Below, piece by piece: positions 1 to 4,373 of a stretch of 7,554 bases of DNA. A model generated the notes under the pieces. That model saw only the letters and a list, made by a program, of their open reading frames with translations, ran no database searches and was not told where the DNA came from. This DNA is from Oscillospiraceae bacterium (lineage in GTDB: Bacteria; Bacillota; Clostridia; Oscillospirales; Ruminococcaceae). The DNA lies in the NCBI GenBank assembly GCA_017828835.1, contig JAGAEK010000086.1, positions 1 to 7,554 of the forward strand, given 5' to 3'. A program made the position numbers and the translations under genes. How positions within the stretch are numbered: the stretch's first letter is position 1; every line of letters starts with the position of its first letter.

Positions 1-1232
1 GGATACTCGCTCTTGAACCTGTGAAACTTGAAGGAGATACCGTATATCTTCAGGTAAGATCTCCGTTAAAACACAACGTAATAACCGGAAAATACGTTCC
101 TTTGCTCACAGAAGCTTTCGAACATACGCTGGGCTTTGAGGTAAACGTGAAAATAGATCTCGTTGAAGGCGCGAAAGAAAAACCCGAAAATCCTTCGTTC
201 GACCCGAAGGAAGACGTGGCGTATGAATATACCTTTTCCACGTTTATCGTCGGCTCGACAAACAAATTTGCTCATGCGGCGTCGCTCGCGGTCGCGTCTA
301 ATCCCGCCGGAAATTATAACCCGCTGTTCATCTACGGAAATTCCGGACTCGGAAAAACTCATCTTATGTACGCGATAAGCAACGAAATAAAGAAAAACAA
401 TCCGAATATGAATATCTGCTATATAAAAGGCGAGGATTTCACGAACGAACTGATCGAGTCGATCCGGACCGATTCAAGAAAAGAATTTCGTGAGAAATAC
501 AGAAAAACCGACGTACTTTTAGTAGACGATATTCAGTTTATCGGGGGAAAAGAGGGTACTCAGGAGGAATTCTTCCACACCTTCAACAACTTATTCGAAA
601 ACAAAAAGCAGATCGTTCTGACGTCAGACCGTCCGCCGAAGGAAATAAAAACCCTCGAGGACCGACTCAGAACAAGATTCGAATGGGGCTTGCTTGCGGA
701 TATACAGCCGCCTGATTTTGAAACCAGGATCGCGATAATAAGAAGAAAAGCCGAACTTCTCGGATTTGAAATTCCGGAAGACATAGCGGAATATATCGCA
801 AACAAGCTGAAATACAATATCCGTCAGCTTGAAGGCGCCGTTAAAAAACTCAACGCCTATAGGAATATTTCCGGGGCAAATCCTTCGATAATGCTCGCAC
901 AGGAAGCGATCCGGGATATTCTGAACGATAATCAGCCGACTCCGATAACAGTCGAAAGGATACTGAATGAAATATCGAGAACTTTCGGCGTTACCGTTGA
1001 GGATATCAAATCTTCAAAACGTTCAGCTTCAATATCAAACGCACGTCAGGCAGCGGTTTACGTTATCAGAGAGATAACTCAGATGTCTATGGCTTCAATA
1101 GGTGAAGAGATCGGAGGAAGAAATCATTCCACAATAGTATATACTCTCCAACAAGTCGAACAAGCTATGGCTACGGACACAAAATTCAAAGAGACCATTG
1201 AAGATATAATCAAAAATATCCGTAACAACTGA
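1..1232 (+). CDS. dnaA: Chromosomal replication initiator protein DnaA (5' partial)
   Basis: DnaA is the AAA+ ATPase that binds DnaA boxes and melts oriC. The reading frame is open from base 3 to the window edge. The in-frame residues before the GTG at 21 (ILALEP) continue the domain I pattern, so that GTG is internal and roughly the first 30 residues lie outside. Visible domains are the end of domain I (to about nt 155), a very short linker (about 160-215), the AAA+ domain and the C-terminal DNA-binding domain. Walker A GNSGLGKT is at 336-359 and Walker B LLVDDIQF at about 516-539. Sensor 1 (LTSDRPP) and the arginine-finger box (RLRTRF) follow, and sensor 2 is NIRQLEG. The domain IV signature ISNARQAAVYVIRE...GGRNHSTI ends near 1136. 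It carries Asn (codon 1122-1124) where Asp is usual in GRDH(T/S)T. No terminator is obvious after the TGA at 1230. The identification is certain. Confidence 0.98.
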   Translation, partial: ILALEPVKLEGDTVYLQVRSPLKHNVITGKYVPLLTEAFEHTLGFEVNVKIDLVEGAKEKPENPSFDPKEDVAYEYTFSTFIVGSTNKFAHAASLAVASNPAGNYNPLFIYGNSGLGKTHLMYAISNEIKKNNPNMNICYIKGEDFTNELIESIRTDSRKEFREKYRKTDVLLVDDIQFIGGKEGTQEEFFHTFNNLFENKKQIVLTSDRPPKEIKTLEDRLRTRFEWGLLADIQPPDFETRIAIIRRKAELLGFEIPEDIAEYIANKLKYNIRQLEGAVKKLNAYRNISGANPSIMLAQEAIRDILNDNQPTPITVERILNEISRTFGVTVEDIKSSKRSASISNARQAAVYVIREITQMSMASIGEEIGGRNHSTIVYTLQQVEQAMATDTKFKETIEDIIKNIRNN

Positions 1233-1240
1233 AAATCCCG

Positions 1241-1257
1241 TTTCGACAAATAAACAG
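1241..1257 (+). repeat. 17-bp direct repeat, copy A
   Basis: TTTCGACAAATAAACAG matches copy B at 1375-1391 in 15 of 17 positions. The two copies sit near the two ends of the dnaA-dnaN spacer, 134 bp apart. The core TCGACAA also appears inverted at 1269-1275, where it could pair with copy A as a weak 7-bp stem with a 19-nt loop. Confidence 0.7.
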
Positions 1258-1260
1258 ATT

Positions 1261-1269
1261 TTTTCCACT
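1261..1269 (+). promoter_or_regulatory. Degenerate DnaA box
   Basis: TTTTCCACT fits the consensus TTWTNCACA at eight of nine positions, with T replacing the last A. It is the best box-like match in the dnaA-dnaN spacer. A single 8/9 match in AT-rich DNA is weak on its own. Confidence 0.35.
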
Positions 1270-1374
1270 TGTCGAGTCAATAACTTTTATTTTCAACTTT
1301 TAAACTTTTTTTTAACATTAAGCTGATGAAAATTTAAAGCCATATTTTTAAGCAATAAAACCGTGTTACGGCAT

Positions 1375-1391
1375 TTTCGACAAATAGACGG
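1375..1391 (+). repeat. 17-bp direct repeat, copy B
   Basis: TTTCGACAAATAGACGG differs from copy A (1241-1257) at two positions. Together with the preceding T it contains TTTTCGACA (1374-1382), a DnaA box with G in place of the C at position 6. A GC-rich stretch and then the A/T tract upstream of dnaN follow directly. Confidence 0.7.
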
Positions 1392-1426
1392 CCTCTACTG
1401 CTGCTAATAAATATCATATATTATTT

Positions 1427-1432
1427 TATACT
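1427..1432 (+). promoter_or_regulatory. Possible -10 element for dnaN
   Basis: TATACT lies 26 bp before the dnaN ATG and is one base from TATAAT. No convincing TTGACA-like -35 sits 16-18 bp upstream, and the surrounding sequence is A/T-rich, so such a match can occur by chance. A weak AGGG ribosome-binding site (1445-1448) follows at a 10-nt spacing from the dnaN start. Confidence 0.25.
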
Positions 1433-1458
1433 ATATTTTTCCGTAGGGATGTGGTTTT

Positions 1459-2565
1459 ATGAAATTTACATGTGACAAAAAATCTTTGTACGATGCGGTA
1501 TCGATAGTATCGAGAGCGGTGTCTTCGAAAACGACGGTCCCCGCGCTTGAAGGCGCTCTGATAAGAGCGTCGGGATCAGAACTTTCTCTTTTCGGTTATG
1601 ATCTCGAAATCGGAATTTCGACGTCTATTCCCGTAAACGTTGAAAGTGACGGGGAAATATCTCTCAATGCGAGGCTTTTAACGGATATGCTGAGAGGAAT
1701 GCCGTCCGGAGCCGTTACTATCAATACCGACGCAAAAAATCTCACAGAGATAAAATGCGGTATGACGGAATACACTATCTTGGGTGTACCGGCGGCTGAA
1801 TACCCGCAGATACCGCAGATATCCGATTGCAGTACGTCGATAGACATACCGGCAGATATGCTGAAATCGATGATAGAACAAACGCTTTTCGCGGTAGCTG
1901 TCGTTGATACCAGACCTGCGCTGACCGGTATAAAGTTCATATTTGAAAAAAATCTGCTGACGCTTGTATCTCTCGACGGATTTCAGCTTGCTGTAAGAAA
2001 AGAACGCATCAAGAATTCCGAAGATGTGAGTTTTATAGTACCGGGAAAAGCGTTGTCGGAAGTAAACAAAATGATAACGGACGATATTGAGAACGTTTCG
2101 ATTTCGGTATCAAAAAAGCATATTATTTTCAACGTAGGAGAATACAGTCTCATAACACGGCTTCTTGAAGGAGAATTTATCGATTATAAAAAGGCGATAC
2201 CCGCCGACTCTGATACGGAAGTAAAAGTAAATACCAGGGCGCTGATAGATTGTATCGAACGTGCGTCTCTCATAATAAACGACAGACTCAGAAGCAGCAT
2301 AAAGATCGCAGTGGACGATAATTCGATCACTGCATCGTGTTCGACCGCGCTCGGACGTTCGTCAGATAAGACGGATTGCAAAAAAACGGGTCCCGACATA
2401 ACGATAAGATTCAATAATAAATATCTGATCGATGCGTTGAAATCGGCAAACTGCGACGAAGTGAGGATATTATTCAAAAATCCTCTTGCACCGATAAAAA
2501 TATTGCCGCCGGAGGGAGATTCATTCCTGTTCTTAGTTCTTCCGGTAATGATAAAAGGAGATTGA
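1459..2565 (+). CDS. dnaN: DNA polymerase III subunit beta (sliding clamp)
   Basis: The beta clamp is a ring-shaped dimer that tethers DNA polymerase III and many repair proteins to DNA. At 368 residues it has the normal family length (about 365-380) and spans the usual three repeated clamp domains. Recognisable stretches are the N-terminal MKFTCDKKSLYDAVSIVSRAV, the domain 1 region SLNARLLTDMLRGMP, the domain 2 motif DTRPALTGIKF followed by LVSLDGFQLAVRK, and SEVNKMI. The C terminus FLFLVLPVMIKGD has the LPV element that forms part of the partner-binding pocket. The final residues run slightly past the common ending in PVR(L/T). The start is the ATG at 1459, with a weak AGGG site upstream. 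The gene directly follows dnaA, as expected. Confidence 0.97.
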   Translation: MKFTCDKKSLYDAVSIVSRAVSSKTTVPALEGALIRASGSELSLFGYDLEIGISTSIPVNVESDGEISLNARLLTDMLRGMPSGAVTINTDAKNLTEIKCGMTEYTILGVPAAEYPQIPQISDCSTSIDIPADMLKSMIEQTLFAVAVVDTRPALTGIKFIFEKNLLTLVSLDGFQLAVRKERIKNSEDVSFIVPGKALSEVNKMITDDIENVSISVSKKHIIFNVGEYSLITRLLEGEFIDYKKAIPADSDTEVKVNTRALIDCIERASLIINDRLRSSIKIAVDDNSITASCSTALGRSSDKTDCKKTGPDITIRFNNKYLIDALKSANCDEVRILFKNPLAPIKILPPEGDSFLFLVLPVMIKGD

Positions 2566-2595
2566 TCGTCGGGGTATTTTGCTTACGGCAAGCCG

Positions 2596-2623
2596 AAACA
2601 GTAAAGCAACGGCTTTACTGTTT
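2596..2623. repeat. Hairpin 1 of the cloverleaf (12-bp stem, AACG loop)
   Basis: AAACAGTAAAGC (2596-2607) is perfectly complementary to GCTTTACTGTTT (2612-2623) around a 4-nt loop. As RNA the 3' arm ends in U residues and runs into another U (2624). It could therefore act as a weak intrinsic terminator after dnaN, although the U tract is short and mostly inside the stem. Confidence 0.9.
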
Positions 2624-2640
2624 TACCGACGTTGTCGGTA
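2624..2640. repeat. Hairpin 2 of the cloverleaf (7-bp stem, GTT loop)
   Basis: TACCGAC (2624-2630) is perfectly complementary to GTCGGTA (2634-2640) around a 3-nt loop. It begins at the base after hairpin 1 and ends at the base before hairpin 3. Confidence 0.85.
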
Positions 2641-2676
2641 TTTTAATAAATAATTCGGCTGAATTATTTATTAAAA
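2641..2676. repeat. Hairpin 3 of the cloverleaf (16-bp stem, GGCT loop)
   Basis: The arm TTTTAATAAATAATTC (2641-2656) is perfectly complementary to 2661-2676 around a 4-nt loop. The stem is almost all A/T with a C-G closing pair. The loop together with the closing C reads CGGCT. The same pentamer occurs in hairpin 1 (2610-2614) and in the 3' side of the outer stem (2677-2681). Confidence 0.9.
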
Positions 2677-2739
2677 CGGCTTGCCTGACGCAAAAATATA
2701 CCTGACGGTATCGGGCAGCGAAAAGAAAGGTCAAAACGG

Positions 2740-2979
2740 ATGGAAAAGCGAATCAATATAGAAATAACCACTGAATATATAAAATTGGATTCAGCACTGA
2801 AGTTTGCCGGTATAGCTTACACGGGCGGAGAAGCGAAAGAACTCGTAAAAAGCGGAAAAGTGAAAGTAAACGGCGAAGTTTGCGAAATGAGAGGAAAGAA
2901 ACTGAGAGCAGGAGACGTAATTGAAGCAAAAGGAACGGCGGCAGAGGTAAAAAGTGGAAGTAAAGAAACTGAGGCTTAA
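2740..2979 (+). CDS. yaaA: S4 domain-containing RNA-binding protein, YaaA/RlbA type
   Basis: This 79-residue protein consists essentially of one S4 domain, the small alpha-L RNA-binding fold of ribosomal protein S4 and pseudouridine synthases. The key stretch is IAYTGGEAKELVKSGKVKV followed by NGEVCEMRGKKLRAGDVIE, with the GGxAK helix and the VNGE...RGKKLRxGD turn typical of the family. B. subtilis has a similar ~71-residue gene (yaaA, also called rlbA) in the same place between dnaN and recF. A role on the ribosome or another structured RNA is inferred from that family and is not shown here. The polar tail (about residues 68-79) is partly set by the recF overlap. The start is the ATG at 2740, with AAAGG (2726-2730) 9 nt upstream. 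It is the first gene after the cloverleaf palindrome. Confidence 0.9.
   Translation: MEKRINIEITTEYIKLDSALKFAGIAYTGGEAKELVKSGKVKVNGEVCEMRGKKLRAGDVIEAKGTAAEVKSGSKETEA
2943..2947 (+). promoter_or_regulatory. recF ribosome-binding site inside the S4 gene
   Basis: AGAGG lies 6 nt before the GTG at 2954 and fixes that codon as the recF start, even though it lies 26 nt inside the upstream gene. Confidence 0.7.
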
Positions 2980-4024
2980 CAATTTCCGGAATTTTTCCGA
3001 GTATGAGATCAAGCCCGGTGAAGGGGTAAACGTCATATACGGAGACAACGCGAGAGGTAAGACTAATATAATCGAAGCGATATGGCTGTTTACCGGAGCG
3101 AAAAGTTTCAGGACGAACAAAGACAGTGAACTTATAAAAAACGGCGAAAGTTACGCAAGGACCGAGCTTGAATATAATTTAAAAGGAAGAATAAACAAAT
3201 CTTCGATAATCTTCGGTGAAAAGAAAAGTGTGGAGATAAACGGGGTAAAAAGCGTCGGCGGAGGAGATCTTGTTGGAAGATTCACCTGCGCCGTGTTTAC
3301 GCCTATGCATATGGATATCGTGAAAGGGTGTCCCGGAGACAGAAGAAGGTTTTTAGATACTTCGATATGTCAGATAAACAGCGGATATCTGAAAATATTG
3401 AAGGAATATATGAGGGTTTTGGCGCAGAGAAACGCTCTTTTGAAAGATATACAGTATGAGAGCGCGCTGTTGGAACAGCTTGACGTATGGGATATGCGGC
3501 TCTGCGATTACGCGACGAAAATAAGGGAAGAAAGACAGAAATATATAGATAAGATATCGAAAGAGAGCGAAAAGATATACGAAGGTATAAGCGGAGGAAG
3601 AGAAAAGCTTGAAATAATATACCGTCCGGGATTGGATTTTTCAGAGGACGCGGAAACACAGATAGCGAAAGCGAGAGCTAACGATATAAAATACGGAACG
3701 ACGACGGTCGGTCCGCACAGAGACGATATCGAGATAAATTTAAAAGGTATCTCGGCGAGGAGCTACGGAAGTCAAGGGCAGCAGCGGAGCTGTGCGCTGT
3801 CGCTGAAGCTTGCGGAGAGCGCGATGCTGAAAGAGGAGACCGGTTCGTCGCCGGTGATACTTCTGGACGACGTTATGAGCGAGCTTGACCGCGGAAGAAG
3901 AGAATATATATTGAAGCGGCTCGGAGAGAATCAGGTTTTCGTGACCTGCTGCGACAGACCGGAGGATTATGCCGATATATCGGAGAGAGCGGAGCTGAAA
4001 AGCTTTTATCTCGGAGAAAAATAA
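2954..4024 (+). CDS. recF: DNA replication and repair protein RecF
   Basis: RecF is an SMC/ABC-type ATPase that works with RecO and RecR to place RecA on gapped DNA at stalled forks. The length of 356 residues is normal. It opens with VKKLRLNNFRNF, the usual beta-strand start. Walker A GDNARGKTN is at residues 30-38. The ABC signature SQGQQRS is at 273-279, and Walker B VILLDDVMSELD is at 301-312, with the D-loop at its end. The conserved TTVGPHRDDIEI segment precedes the signature. The GTG start overlaps the end of the S4 gene by 26 nt and is supported by AGAGG 6 nt upstream, which suggests translational coupling. The stop codon overlaps the ribosome-binding site of the next gene. Confidence 0.97.
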   Translation: MEVKKLRLNNFRNFSEYEIKPGEGVNVIYGDNARGKTNIIEAIWLFTGAKSFRTNKDSELIKNGESYARTELEYNLKGRINKSSIIFGEKKSVEINGVKSVGGGDLVGRFTCAVFTPMHMDIVKGCPGDRRRFLDTSICQINSGYLKILKEYMRVLAQRNALLKDIQYESALLEQLDVWDMRLCDYATKIREERQKYIDKISKESEKIYEGISGGREKLEIIYRPGLDFSEDAETQIAKARANDIKYGTTTVGPHRDDIEINLKGISARSYGSQGQQRSCALSLKLAESAMLKEETGSSPVILLDDVMSELDRGRREYILKRLGENQVFVTCCDRPEDYADISERAELKSFYLGEK

Positions 4025-4035
4025 GGAGAAAATTT

Positions 4036-4338
4036 ATGTATCTTCATTTGGGCGGGGACGGGATAATCGTTCAGGAGGACGTAGTCGGTATATTCAACAT
4101 CGAAACGACGACGACGTCAAAAACGACGAGAAAATACCTTTCAAGAGCAGAAAAGAGCGGTAACGTCATAAACGTAACGCCGGATCTTCCGGCGAGCTTT
4201 GTGGTATGCTCACGAAAGAAAAAAACGGGCGACGCGGAAGACGAAACGATCTATATCTCGCAGATATCGACGGTAACGCTGAAAAAAAGATCATGTTCCA
4301 AAAATTTTGAGAGCGCGATTGATTTTAAAATAAAATAA
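4036..4338 (+). CDS. remB: RemB-like DUF370 family protein (YaaB type)
   Basis: The N terminus MYLHLGGDGIIVQEDVVGIF matches the small RemB/YaaB (DUF370) family. In B. subtilis this gene lies between recF and gyrB and takes part in control of extracellular-matrix genes. The conserved late stretch YISQISTVTLKKR is also present. At 100 residues the protein is longer than the roughly 80-residue Bacillus member. There is a charged insert (about residues 57-70, KKKTGDAEDE) and an extra tail after TLKKR. AAGGAG (4023-4028) lies 7 nt before the ATG and overlaps the recF stop, so the two genes are probably co-transcribed. The family call rests on position and motif. A matrix-regulation role in this organism is inference only. 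Confidence 0.85.
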   Translation: MYLHLGGDGIIVQEDVVGIFNIETTTTSKTTRKYLSRAEKSGNVINVTPDLPASFVVCSRKKKTGDAEDETIYISQISTVTLKKRSCSKNFESAIDFKIK

Positions 4339-4373
4339 ACTATACGAAAATCATTGTTTACGGAGGTTTTAAA

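Larger units (their letters stand above)
1233..1458. other. AT-rich dnaA-dnaN intergenic region, candidate part of oriC
   Basis: This 226-bp stretch has no gene. In many Bacillota part or all of oriC lies between dnaA and dnaN. What is seen: one DnaA-box-like 9-mer one base off consensus (TTTTCCACT, 1261-1269) and a second one base off at a core position (TTTTCGACA, 1374-1382). There are also three copies of TCGACAA or its complement, three AACTTTT(A/T) units (1282-1310), an 8-T run (1306-1313), and an almost pure A/T tract just before dnaN (1405-1440). No perfect TTATCCACA is present, so the main box cluster may be upstream of dnaA, outside the window. The oriC role is inference. Confidence 0.5.
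2567..2707. repeat. Nested cloverleaf palindrome (outer stem plus three abutting hairpins)
   Basis: Nearly the whole dnaN-S4 spacer is self-complementary. The inner outer-stem GGCAAGCCG (2587-2595) pairs perfectly with CGGCTTGCC (2677-2685). Between them lie three perfect hairpins, 2596-2623, 2624-2640 and 2641-2676, with no unpaired base at the four-way junction. Outside, across a 4x4 internal loop, GGTATTTTGC (2573-2582) pairs with 2690-2702, with a 3-nt bulge. CGTC (2567-2570) then pairs with GACG (2704-2707). In all about 58 pairs account for 116 of 141 nt, and the 44 core pairs are all Watson-Crick. Alternatively, ATACC/GGTAT (2698-2702/2707-2711) could form a small hairpin that competes with the outermost pairing. 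The structure is seen directly. Its nature is not known: it could be a MITE-like palindrome, a structured leader RNA, or an intergenic element acting in transcript processing or termination. Confidence 0.85.

Noticed and set aside
21..23. GTG at 21 as the dnaA start
   Set aside because: The frame stays open to the window edge and the codons before it continue DnaA domain I, so the true start is upstream of the window.
234..242. TTTTCCACG resembling a DnaA box
   Set aside because: It encodes the conserved YTFSTF of DnaA and is an isolated 8/9 match inside coding sequence.
1243..1275. TCGACAA/TTGTCGA inverted pair as a dnaA terminator
   Set aside because: The stem is only 7 bp with a 19-nt loop, and no T tract follows immediately.
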